Origin: Actinomycetes bacterium
Lineage (GTDB): Bacteria; Actinomycetota; Actinomycetes; Actinomycetales; Demequinaceae
Direction of reading: 5' to 3'
Length of the DNA stretch: 10,086 bases
NCBI GenBank assembly: GCA_023432235.1
Contig: JAEYUX010000011.1
Coordinates: forward strand, 1-10,086
Part shown: positions 1-6,043 of the stretch, piece after piece
How the letters are laid out: each line of letters begins with the position of its first letter
Numbering within the stretch: the stretch's first letter is position 1
Position numbers and translations under genes: made by a program
The notes under the pieces: model-generated
Seen by the model: the letters and a program-made list of their open reading frames with translations, nothing else
What the model was told of the DNA's origin: nothing
Databases searched by the model: none

Positions 1-10
1 ACTCGATCGC

Positions 11-565
11 TCACTCGCCCTCCCTTGTCATTACCAATTGCCAGTATCCGACATCGATCCACTGGTCGAACTTGCGCCCGCCTTGCCGCACCACGCCTAC
101 CTTCTCCATGCCCATCGCCTCGTGCAGCGCAACGGAGGCGGCATTCGGTAGCGCGACTCCGGCGATGAGCGTGTGGACGGGGGCATGCGGTGACTGCTCG
201 GGAGTGAGTGCCGCGAGCCGCGCAAAGAGTTCGCGGTACAGCGCCCGGCCAAGGCCACGTCCATGCGCCTCATGGGCCACATAAACGGACGTCTCGAGGC
301 AGTGTCGCCAAGCAAACCGCTCTTTGAAGGTGCCGGCGTATGCATAGCCGAGCACGGCGTCGGTGTCGCCCTCCTGATGCTCCACGGCAACAAGCCACGG
401 CAGGCCAGCCCTCGCGAGCTTGTCGAGCCTGTCCTCCATTTCCGCTGCTGTGACGGGGTCGGTTTCGAAGGTGACGACGCTGTGAAGGACGTAGTGGTTA
501 TAGATCGCCGCGAGCGCGGCGGAGTCGGCGGCAGTGGCTGGGCGGATGAGGGCGGCCTCGCTCAT
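11..565 (-). CDS. GNAT N-acetyltransferase, phosphinothricin/methionine-sulfoximine acetyltransferase-like
   Basis: This 184-residue protein reads as a GNAT acetyltransferase of the PAT/Bar/MddA branch. These cytosolic enzymes move acetyl from acetyl-CoA to the amino group of glutamate analogues or methionine derivatives. Visible features are the N-terminal RPATAADSAALAAIYNHYV block, TFE at residues 32-34 and the GYAYAGTFKERFAWRH strand region (73-88). The acetyl-CoA loop is HGRGLG at 101-106, where the family usually has Arg at the first position. The tail KFDQWIDVGYWQ (165-176) is typical of the branch. Length matches the family. The ATG at 563-565 has no Shine-Dalgarno sequence, but a CACGAT hexamer lies 6 nt upstream, so the mRNA may be leaderless. 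The VOC gene ends 37 bp upstream on the same strand, so co-transcription is possible. The fold is near certain; the substrate is inferred and could be another small amine. Confidence 0.88.
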   Translation of the reverse strand: MSEAALIRPATAADSAALAAIYNHYVLHSVVTFETDPVTAAEMEDRLDKLARAGLPWLVAVEHQEGDTDAVLGYAYAGTFKERFAWRHCLETSVYVAHEAHGRGLGRALYRELFARLAALTPEQSPHAPVHTLIAGVALPNAASVALHEAMGMEKVGVVRQGGRKFDQWIDVGYWQLVMTREGE

Positions 566-571
566 GCGCTC

Positions 572-577
572 ATCGTG
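572..577 (-). promoter_or_regulatory. Possible -10 hexamer for a leaderless acetyltransferase mRNA
   Basis: On the minus strand CACGAT is followed by 6 nt and then the ATG at 565. It keeps the A at position 2 and T at position 6 of the actinobacterial TANNNT -10 element. No -35 element is evident. Support comes mainly from the same arrangement at five other genes in the window. Confidence 0.3.
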
Positions 578-602
578 CCACGCGGCGGGGCTGCAGGATG
601 CG

Positions 603-1028
603 TCAGTCCGGCCGCATGACGGTGAGGCCGTCCTCGGTGATCTCGAAGGCGTCGTTCACGGCGAGTTCAATGAGGTTGCCCCAGGGGTCTCGGACGTAAC
701 TGGAGTAACCGCCCCAGTGTGCGATGCCTGGCTGTTTGACGACGTCGCCGCCAGCCATCACCCACTGTTCGGCCACAGCGTCCACCTCAGGCGGGCGAGA
801 GAAGTTGATCGCAAAGGAGGTGTAGCCGGGCGGGTCAAAGTCGAGGCCCTCGTCAGTCCACGAATGGCGTGACCAGAGGGCGGCGACAAAACCGTTCATC
901 TGCACATAGGCGATGTCGTCGCCGAAACGCACGCGGATCTCCCAGCCGAGGGCGCGCCCATAAAAATCGATCGCTGCCGCGAGGTCATCGACGGGCAGCG
1001 TCATGAGAGACATCCTTTGCGTATTCAT
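603..1028 (-). CDS. VOC-family (glyoxalase/bleomycin-resistance fold) protein
   Basis: This 141-residue protein has the vicinal-oxygen-chelate fold. The fold includes glyoxalase I, extradiol dioxygenases and antibiotic-sequestering proteins. The N-terminal strand and helix RMSLMTLPVDDLAAAIDFYG (5-24) and the C-terminal GGYSSYVRDPWGNLIEL (106-122) are the usual repeat signatures. E121 sits where the family has its terminal metal ligand. I cannot verify a full metal set, so catalytic and binding-only roles are both open. I chose the ATG at 1026-1028 because families of this type start about seven residues before the first strand, and because a CATACT -10-like hexamer lies 6 nt upstream. Alternatives are 1055, 1013 and 1004. 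The last has AAAGGA 8 nt upstream. It is divergent from the acetyltransferase at 1180. Confidence 0.85.
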   Translation of the reverse strand: MNTQRMSLMTLPVDDLAAAIDFYGRALGWEIRVRFGDDIAYVQMNGFVAALWSRHSWTDEGLDFDPPGYTSFAINFSRPPEVDAVAEQWVMAGGDVVKQPGIAHWGGYSSYVRDPWGNLIELAVNDAFEITEDGLTVMRPD

Positions 1029-1034
1029 GGGACG

Positions 1035-1040
1035 AGTATG
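1035..1040 (-). promoter_or_regulatory. Possible -10 hexamer for a leaderless VOC mRNA
   Basis: On the minus strand CATACT matches TATAAT at four of six positions and ends 6 nt before the ATG at 1028, which would place the transcription start on the A of the start codon. I see no convincing -35 element. Confidence 0.38.
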
Positions 1041-1167
1041 GTCCTTTCTCGCCAATGGCTGCTAGTGGGGGCAGATATCAGGCACGATGTTGGCCGTCTA
1101 CCGAACAATGAACCGGTTCGGGACCCAAATTTGAGAATCACTTGTAAGAAATGTGAGCGTTAACCCC

Positions 1168-1173
1168 TAGGCT
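1168..1173 (+). promoter_or_regulatory. -10 hexamer for a leaderless acetyltransferase mRNA
   Basis: TAGGCT is a good actinobacterial -10 element (TANNNT). It ends 6 nt before the ATG at 1180, and no Shine-Dalgarno sequence lies between them. TTGTAA at 1142-1147 could be a -35 element, but its 20-nt spacer is long. The 151-bp region between the VOC start and this gene must hold both divergent promoters. Otherwise I see nothing recognisable in it. Confidence 0.5.
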
Positions 1174-1179
1174 GTCCGC

Positions 1180-1677
1180 ATGGCACGAGGGATTCGGATC
1201 GCGTCGCCCAACGACGAAAGTGCGATCCTCGAGTTCTTCACCGCGATGGTCGCGCATCGGTCAGATGACGAAGGTCGCCACTCGGTGCGCATGCTCCACG
1301 ACCTGATGGAAACGCTCTTTGCCCGCGACGCCGAGCGACTCACCGTCTTCGCCTACGAAGGCGCCGACGGCGCTATTCAAGGGATCGCAGCGGTTCGCGA
1401 GCCCGACGAAGCAGGTGCCGCAGAGCTCATCACGGTGCAGGTGTTCAACACAGTCCAGGGCAAGGGCATCGGGCAGACGCTGTTGCGGCGTGCGATCGAC
1501 CACGTTCGCCAGGCCGGCGCCTCGCTGCTGCACACCGTGGTGGAGAGCGAAGATGTGCGTTCGCGCGGGTTCCTGCGGCGCGAAGGATTTGTGGCGGAAC
1601 TTGCGGAGAACGAGCGCAGTGACACGGCCGGCGGCGTAGTCCGTTACGTCATCGTGTGGCCGCCAAACCCGGTGTGA
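1180..1677 (+). CDS. GNAT-family N-acetyltransferase
   Basis: This 165-residue protein is a second GNAT acetyltransferase, not closely similar to the one at 11-565. The N-terminus IRIASPNDESAILEFF is the usual first strand and helix. Motif A is clear: the strand AELITVQVF (81-89) leads into the acetyl-CoA loop QGKGIG (93-98), which fits Q/R-x-x-G-x-G, and the helix QTLLRRAIDHVR. FLRREGF (131-137) is the usual motif B strand-turn. The acceptor cannot be told from sequence; it could be an amino acid, a peptide N-terminus, a polyamine or a drug. The ATG at 1180 has no Shine-Dalgarno sequence but a well-placed TAGGCT. It ends 15 bp before the dyad upstream of the permease genes, and I see no terminator between them. 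Confidence 0.88.
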   Translation: MARGIRIASPNDESAILEFFTAMVAHRSDDEGRHSVRMLHDLMETLFARDAERLTVFAYEGADGAIQGIAAVREPDEAGAAELITVQVFNTVQGKGIGQTLLRRAIDHVRQAGASLLHTVVESEDVRSRGFLRREGFVAELAENERSDTAGGVVRYVIVWPPNPV

Positions 1678-1692
1678 CGCTGGCGGGGGCGG

Positions 1693-1720
1693 ATTTACGA
1701 ACTGCCTCGGTTGCGTAATA
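1693..1720. promoter_or_regulatory. Imperfect 28-bp dyad, putative operator of the permease unit
   Basis: The left arm ATTTACGAAC (1693-1702) and the right arm TTGCGTAATA (1711-1720) are separated by exactly 8 nt. The right arm matches 9 of 10 bases, and the left arm 7 of 10, of the corresponding arms of the perfect dyad at 3941-3968. A possible core promoter, TTTACG (1694-1699) with TAATAC (1716-1721) and a 16-nt spacer, would be covered by it. The permease GTG lies 57 bp downstream. The binding protein is unknown. No iron box is visible here. Confidence 0.5.
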
Positions 1721-1764
1721 CTTGTCGGGCTCAACGTTCCCGCGGGTCACGCGCCCGCCCGCCT

Positions 1765-1774
1765 GAGGTGAGGA
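1765..1774 (+). promoter_or_regulatory. Strong Shine-Dalgarno fixing the GTG start of the first permease
   Basis: GAGGTGAGGA pairs well with the 3' end of 16S rRNA. GAGGTGA ends 6 nt before the GTG at 1778. It decides the start and contrasts with the SD-less genes outside the transport locus. Confidence 0.75.
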
Positions 1775-1777
1775 TCC

Positions 1778-2842
1778 GTGCCGCGTAGCAGCCCCGACGC
1801 CGCTCCGCCTTTGCGTATGCGGATGCGGCCGGTTTGGCATTGGGGCCAGTGGATCACGCCGCGCACGGCGCTCATCGTCACGGTCGTCTTCCTCGTTGTA
1901 GCTGTCGCCGCATCGCTTGCGCTCGGAGCAAAGTCGATTCCTCTCGCCACCGTCTGGGATGCGATCTGGAGCGCCGATTCAAGCAATGAGGATCACGGAA
2001 TTATCCGCTCCCTGCGGTGGGACCGCACCCTCATTGGCCTTGCTGCAGGCGCCGCACTCGCCGTCTCGGGCGCTCTTGCGCAATCGCTGACGCGCAACCC
2101 CTTGGCTGACCCCGGTCTGCTTGGTCTCAACGCCGGGGCAGCACTCGCGATCGTCATTGGCACCGTCTTCGGCGGAATCACGACGGTGATGCCGCAAGTG
2201 GGTCTCGCCCTCGTTGGCGCCGCCATTGCGGGTCTCGTTGTCTACGGCGTCGGCAGTGGCGGGGGAGCCTCTGCGCCAATCCGGCTCGCGCTTGCCGGCG
2301 CTGCCGTCACTGCCCTCCTCACCGCCCTCACCACCGCGATCGTGCTCTATGACCAGACGGCCCTCAACGTTCTCCGTTACTGGCTCGCGGGTTCGCTCAC
2401 CGGCCGGGCGGGCATTCCCATCCTTCCGATGATCGTGGTGATCGCAATCTTGCTTGTGCTCGTCACCGTGTTTGTCCGCCCGCTTCAAGCGATTGCCCTC
2501 GGGGACGACGCTGCGGCTGGCCTCGGCATCAACGTCGCTAGAACGCGGGCAGGGGTGATGGCGCTCGTTGTGTCACTCGCGGCAGTGTCGACGGCCCTCG
2601 CGGGGCCGATCGCGTTTGTGGGCCTTGCAGTGCCACACCTTGTTCGCGCCGTGACGGGGCCCCGCATCGGGTGGCTCATCGCCATGAGCATTCCGGCTGG
2701 CGGAGTTGTCATGTTGGCCGCCGATGTCGCCGGTCGGCTTGTCGCCCGCCCCGGCGAGGTGTCCGTCGGCATCGCCACAGCGCTCGGCGGTGGCGTGCTC
2801 CTTGCGGTCCTCGCGCGCCGGCTCCGGGTGGTGGCGCTATGA
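1778..2842 (+). CDS. Iron-siderophore ABC transporter permease, FecCD family (first subunit)
   Basis: This 354-residue integral membrane protein is one half of the channel that moves ferric siderophore into the cytoplasm. The first membrane segment is about residues 31-49, after a basic N-terminal tail. Further hydrophobic segments follow to the C-terminus, in keeping with the ten-helix BtuC/FhuB fold. Family motifs are QSLTRNPLADPGLLG (102-116), the ATPase-coupling loop GDDAAAGLG (242-250), GPIAFVGLAVPHLVR (276-290) and the tail GEVSVGIATALGGG (326-339). The usual R-x-P-R before helix 2 reads LRWDR here. The start is GTG with a strong Shine-Dalgarno sequence. Its stop overlaps the next permease start by 4 bp (ATGA), which indicates translational coupling. 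Heme or cobalamin import is a weaker alternative; the siderophore-interacting protein in the locus favours siderophore. Confidence 0.93.
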   Translation: MPRSSPDAAPPLRMRMRPVWHWGQWITPRTALIVTVVFLVVAVAASLALGAKSIPLATVWDAIWSADSSNEDHGIIRSLRWDRTLIGLAAGAALAVSGALAQSLTRNPLADPGLLGLNAGAALAIVIGTVFGGITTVMPQVGLALVGAAIAGLVVYGVGSGGGASAPIRLALAGAAVTALLTALTTAIVLYDQTALNVLRYWLAGSLTGRAGIPILPMIVVIAILLVLVTVFVRPLQAIALGDDAAAGLGINVARTRAGVMALVVSLAAVSTALAGPIAFVGLAVPHLVRAVTGPRIGWLIAMSIPAGGVVMLAADVAGRLVARPGEVSVGIATALGGGVLLAVLARRLRVVAL

Positions 2843-3876
2843 GCACCGTCCAGCCCGCGCGCACCATGCGCTCAACCCGCCTGTGGCTGCGTTCGAGGCG
2901 AGCGATCCTCGTCCCCCTCGCACTCGCCGCGGTCCTCCTCATTAGCGTCGTCACCTCACTCGCTACCGGCCAGATCGACTTGCCGCTTCCCGAGGTGTTG
3001 AAGGCCGGCGTCGGCGTCTCTTCCGATGGCGCGGACTTTGTCGTGGGGCAGCTCCGTGCCCCCCGTGCGTACACCGCCGCCTTGGTTGGCGCGCTGCTCG
3101 GCGTCTCGGGCGCCCTGTTGCAGTCGGTCGCCCGCAACCCGCTCGCATCGCCCGACCTCCTTGGAGTGACGGCGGGCGGATCCGCAGCTGCGGTCACGGC
3201 CATTGCCGTGATGGGCACATCGGATTCCCTTGCCATTGCGCCGTGGGCCGTCATGGGATCGCTTCTTACCGCCGCGCTCATCACGGCACTCGGATGGCGC
3301 GGTGGCATCCAGCCGATGCGCATGGTGCTCGCAGGAATTGGCATCGGCTTTGTTGCGACCTCGATCGTCACGTACATGCTGACGAGGCTCCCGGAGAAGG
3401 TCGCCGGCTCGGCCTACCTGTGGACCGTGGGCTCGACAAACGCGCGAGTGTGGAAACACGTAGTCATCGCCGCGATTGCGCTCGCACTCATCATTCCGGC
3501 GGCGGCTTGTTATCAGCGCCGTTTGCGCGTGATGGAAATGGGTGATGATCTCGCGGCGGCGCTAGGCGTCAACCTCGTCCGCGTACGGCTCGGTGCGGTG
3601 GCGCTGTCAGGAGTTGCCGCTGGACTCGCGACTGCGGTGACGGGGCCGATTGGTTTCGTTGCCCTTGTTGCCCCTGCGATCGCGCGCCGGCTGTCGGCAT
3701 CAGGCGGCATCGTGATCGGGGCGTCAGCGCTTATGGGGGCGTGCCTCACATCGGTCGCTGATCTCATCGCGCGCGAGGCTTTGTCGCCTACCCAGTTGCC
3801 GATCGGCCTCCTCACCGCCGCGATCGGCGCCCCGTATCTCCTCATGCTTCTCACCCGCCTGCGCGGCAGCATCTAG
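2839..3876 (+). CDS. Iron-siderophore ABC transporter permease, FecCD family (second subunit)
   Basis: This 345-residue membrane protein pairs with the preceding permease to make the heterodimeric channel. Residues 22-42 form the first membrane helix after an Arg-rich tail. Signatures are LRAPR (72-76), QSVARNPLASPDLLG (95-109), the coupling loop GDDLAAALG (235-243) and GPIGFVALVAPAIARR (269-284). The Pro in the last is followed by Ala where many members have His. The tail QLPIGLLTAAIGAPYL (319-334) is canonical. The ATG at 2839 overlaps the previous stop as ATGA; longer readings back to 2671 would run through the upstream gene and are unlikely. No rho-independent terminator follows, but a 153-bp gap with its own promoter separates it from the ATPase. 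Confidence 0.93.
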   Translation: MSTVQPARTMRSTRLWLRSRRAILVPLALAAVLLISVVTSLATGQIDLPLPEVLKAGVGVSSDGADFVVGQLRAPRAYTAALVGALLGVSGALLQSVARNPLASPDLLGVTAGGSAAAVTAIAVMGTSDSLAIAPWAVMGSLLTAALITALGWRGGIQPMRMVLAGIGIGFVATSIVTYMLTRLPEKVAGSAYLWTVGSTNARVWKHVVIAAIALALIIPAAACYQRRLRVMEMGDDLAAALGVNLVRVRLGAVALSGVAAGLATAVTGPIGFVALVAPAIARRLSASGGIVIGASALMGACLTSVADLIAREALSPTQLPIGLLTAAIGAPYLLMLLTRLRGSI

Positions 3877-3940
3877 CCCTCCCGTCGCAGCGTCGGCGTC
3901 CCATCGAAACTGTCAGCAACGGTTAGAAGAGCCCCCATCT

Positions 3941-3968
3941 AATTACGCAATTGACTACTTGCGTAATT
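3941..3968. promoter_or_regulatory. Perfect 28-bp dyad, putative operator of the ATPase/binding-protein unit
   Basis: The arms AATTACGCAA (3941-3950) and TTGCGTAATT (3959-3968) are exact reverse complements separated by 8 nt. The spacer contains the likely -35 hexamer TTGACT, so a bound protein would block RNA polymerase. Each arm is itself nearly palindromic (TT-R-CG-Y-AA), so one arm could also be a complete site, giving two sites 16 bp apart. A related dyad with the same spacing lies at 1693-1720. The geometry fits a dimeric helix-turn-helix regulator such as TetR or MarR type; the family is a guess. Confidence 0.65.
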
Positions 3969-3980
3969 GGCAGTTAGGGT
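3951..3980 (+). promoter_or_regulatory. Sigma-70-type promoter of the ATPase/binding-protein/reductase unit
   Basis: TTGACT (3951-3956) and TAGGGT (3975-3980) are separated by 18 nt, giving a predicted start near 3987 and a leader of about 43 nt before the ATG. The -35 sits inside the dyad, and the -10 sits inside the iron-box-like sequence. Confidence 0.6.
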
Positions 3981-3992
3981 TGCCTTACTTGG
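3974..3992. promoter_or_regulatory. DtxR/IdeR-type iron box (degenerate)
   Basis: Read on the minus strand, this 19-mer matches the TTAGGTTAGGCTAACCTAA consensus at 13 of 19 positions, with an uninterrupted TAAGGC core and a CCCTAA end. It covers the -10 element and predicted start, where iron-loaded DtxR/IdeR repressors are known to bind. Repression in iron-replete cells is inferred from this position and from the genes downstream. Its internal symmetry is poor, so binding is not certain. Confidence 0.5.
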
Positions 3993-4009
3993 CCGCAACG
4001 TCCGCGGCC
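3991..4009 (+). other. GC-rich stem-loop in the leader of the ATPase mRNA
   Basis: GGCCGC (3991-3996) pairs with GCGGCC (4004-4009) across a 7-nt loop. With a start near 3987 it would lie almost at the 5' end of the transcript. TCCC (4014-4017) can also pair with GGGA (4021-4024), part of the ATPase Shine-Dalgarno. Any effect on mRNA stability or translation is inference. Confidence 0.35.
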
Positions 4010-4029
4010 CGAATCCCTGTGGGAGCCCC

Positions 4030-4977
4030 ATGAATGCCGACGCCGTTGCGCGCGCCCGGACAACCGGAGACGTCGGCATACCCTCGGTAGCCCCGGGTTC
4101 GAACGTCCGTTTGGTGGCCTCGCACTTGTCGCTCGCATACGGCAACGCGCGCGTTGTGCACGATCTCTCGCTCGAGGTCCCATCCGGCGCCTTCACGGCG
4201 ATTATCGGCCCGAATGGCTGCGGAAAGTCGACGCTCCTGCGCGCACTGTCACGTCTTCACAAGCCCCAACTCGGCGCCGTGTTGCTCGACGGTTCGGACA
4301 TTCATTCGTTGCCCACCCGCGATGTTGCACGCGAGGTCGGCCTGCTTCCGCAAGCGCCCACCGCTCCGGCGGGGATTACCGTGCGCGACCTGATCGCCCG
4401 CGGCCGCACCCCGCACCTCGGCCCCTTCTCCGCCTGGTCTCAGCGCGATACCGATGCGGTGAACGAGGCGATTCACGCCACCGGCCTTGCTGGTCTTGCC
4501 GATCGACCCGTTGACTCGCTTTCCGGCGGCCAGCGTCAGCGCGCGTGGATTGCGCTCGCTCTTGCACAGCAGACCGAACTGCTCCTTCTCGACGAACCGA
4601 CCACCTTCTTGGACATCGCCCACCAGTACGACGTCCTCGACCTGGTCCACCGCCTCGCCGCCGAAGGGCGGACTGTCGTCGCCGTTCTGCACGACCTCGC
4701 TCAAGCCGCGCGCTACGCCGACCACCTTGTGCTGATGTCGGCGGGACTCGTGCTCGCCAGTGGCTCGCCGAAGGATGTGCTCACGGCGCAGCGCGTCGGC
4801 GCCGCTTTCGGCCTGCCTGTCACCGTGGTGCCCGACCCCGTCACCGGCACCCCCTTGATTGTTCCGTCCGCGGCCCCTCCCGGCGCCAAGACGGTCCACC
4901 CCACCGACGCTGGGGACAGCGTCGACACGTTTGAGGCGGCCTATGCCTCCACCGACTCACTTGAGAGGACACGATGA
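4030..4977 (+). CDS. Iron-siderophore ABC transporter ATP-binding protein
   Basis: This 315-residue cytosolic ATPase powers the importer formed with the two FecCD permeases. All nucleotide-binding elements are intact: Walker A GPNGCGKST (60-68), Q-loop Gln108 in LLPQAP, signature LSGGQ (164-168), Walker B LLLLDEP (184-190) and the H-loop His221. The class is FepC/FhuC-like. It carries about 25 extra residues before the first strand and a Pro/Thr-rich tail from about 275, making it longer than the usual 250-280. The ATG at 4030 has GGGAG 4 nt upstream. An in-frame TTG at 3967 would extend it through the promoter and is rejected. The stop overlaps the binding-protein start as ATGA. It follows an iron-box-like promoter. 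Confidence 0.93.
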   Translation: MNADAVARARTTGDVGIPSVAPGSNVRLVASHLSLAYGNARVVHDLSLEVPSGAFTAIIGPNGCGKSTLLRALSRLHKPQLGAVLLDGSDIHSLPTRDVAREVGLLPQAPTAPAGITVRDLIARGRTPHLGPFSAWSQRDTDAVNEAIHATGLAGLADRPVDSLSGGQRQRAWIALALAQQTELLLLDEPTTFLDIAHQYDVLDLVHRLAAEGRTVVAVLHDLAQAARYADHLVLMSAGLVLASGSPKDVLTAQRVGAAFGLPVTVVPDPVTGTPLIVPSAAPPGAKTVHPTDAGDSVDTFEAAYASTDSLERTR

Positions 4978-6041
4978 CCCCCACCCTGCGACGCCTTGGA
5001 GTTGCGGTTGCAGCCGCAGCACTGCTGGTGCTGACGGCATGTTCAAGCAGCGACAGCAACAGCCAAGCCGGACCGAGTGAGTCGGGCGCACCCGCCACGA
5101 GCACCGACAGCGCCTTCCCCGTGACGCTCGAGCACAAGTTCGGCTCCACCACCATCGAGTCCGAGCCCGAGCGGGTGGTGAGCGTGGGCTTCCACGAGCA
5201 GGACTGGCTCTACGCCCTTGGTGTCGCGCCTGTCGCAGTGCGCGAGTGGTACAACGGCTACGACTACGCGACGTGGCCGTGGGCCGACGAGGCTCGCGAG
5301 GCAGTGGGTGCTGAGCCCGAGGTCCTTCCCGCAGGCGAGATCAACATTGAGCAGGTTGCTGCACTGCAGCCCGACCTCATCGTTGCGACGTGGTCAGGCA
5401 TCACTCAGGAGCAGTACGACCTCCTGTCCCAGATCGCTCCTGTTGTTGCTCAGAGCGGCGACTGGGAGGACTACGGCATGCCGTTTGACGAGGAGACCCG
5501 CATGATCGCGGCCGCCTTGGGCAAGGTCGATGAGGGTGAGAGGCTCATCGCTGACCTCGAAGCACGCTTCGAGTCGATCCGCGCTGAGTTCCCGGAGTGG
5601 GAAGGAAAGACCGCGGCCGTGGGCTTCGTTTACGAAGGCCAGCCGGGCGCCTACTTCTCTTACGACCCCCGCCCCGCGTTCCTTGGCCGCCTTGGCCTCG
5701 ACGTGACGGGCCCGGACGCCGCAGGCGACCCGAACACCGACTTCTATCTGACGGTAAGCCCCGAGCGTCTCGATCTGCTCGACTTCGACACGATCGTGTG
5801 GCTCACGGCTCTCTCGCCTGACTCGCGCGCACAGGTTGAGGCGATGCCCGCGTACCCCAACCTCAACATCACGAAGTCGGGCGGGCACATCTGGTCCACC
5901 GACTCCGTCTTTGAAGGCGCGTTCTCCTTCGCGTCGCCGCTGTCGCAGGCCTACGTGCTCGACACCGTGGTGCCGCAGTTGGAGGCCGCCCTTGACGGCG
6001 ACCCGGCCACTGAGGTCCCCGGCGCCGAGGCGGCTGCGTAA
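4974..6041 (+). CDS. Iron-siderophore ABC transporter substrate-binding lipoprotein
   Basis: This 355-residue lipoprotein is the extracellular receptor of the importer. A signal peptide with RR at 6-7 and a hydrophobic core (8-20) ends in lipobox LTAC, so Cys23 would be lipidated and anchored in the membrane. A Ser/Gly-rich linker follows to about residue 46. The FhuD/FepB-type periplasmic-binding fold then runs from TLEHKFGSTTIESEPERVVS to about residue 340. EWYNGYDYATWPWADEA (91-107) and INIEQVAALQPDLIV (123-137) are characteristic, and the long LEARFESIRAEFP helix (195-207) bridges the two lobes. An acidic Ala-rich tail ends the protein. GAGAGGA precedes the ATG, which overlaps the ATPase stop. 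Family and location argue for ferric siderophores of hydroxamate type, but the exact ligand cannot be read from sequence. Confidence 0.93.
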   Translation: MTPTLRRLGVAVAAAALLVLTACSSSDSNSQAGPSESGAPATSTDSAFPVTLEHKFGSTTIESEPERVVSVGFHEQDWLYALGVAPVAVREWYNGYDYATWPWADEAREAVGAEPEVLPAGEINIEQVAALQPDLIVATWSGITQEQYDLLSQIAPVVAQSGDWEDYGMPFDEETRMIAAALGKVDEGERLIADLEARFESIRAEFPEWEGKTAAVGFVYEGQPGAYFSYDPRPAFLGRLGLDVTGPDAAGDPNTDFYLTVSPERLDLLDFDTIVWLTALSPDSRAQVEAMPAYPNLNITKSGGHIWSTDSVFEGAFSFASPLSQAYVLDTVVPQLEAALDGDPATEVPGAEAAA

Positions 6042-6043
6042 CG

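Noticed and set aside
1016..1026. TTTGCGTATTC near the VOC start as a third copy of the siderophore dyad arm
   Set aside because: Eight of ten bases match one arm, but no second arm exists at the 8-nt spacing and it lies in coding sequence.
1721..1777. Iron box or cobalamin riboswitch upstream of the permease genes
   Set aside because: No TTAGG-type half-site and no B12-box-like conserved core could be found in this short stretch.
2671..2838. Longer second permease starting inside the first
   Set aside because: The added stretch is an Arg/His-rich out-of-frame reading of the first permease. The ATGA overlap at 2839 gives a normal-length permease.
3967..4029. Upstream TTG start that would lengthen the ATPase by 21 residues
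   Set aside because: It would translate through the -10 element and iron box. The ATG at 4030 has a Shine-Dalgarno and already includes an unusual N-terminal extension.
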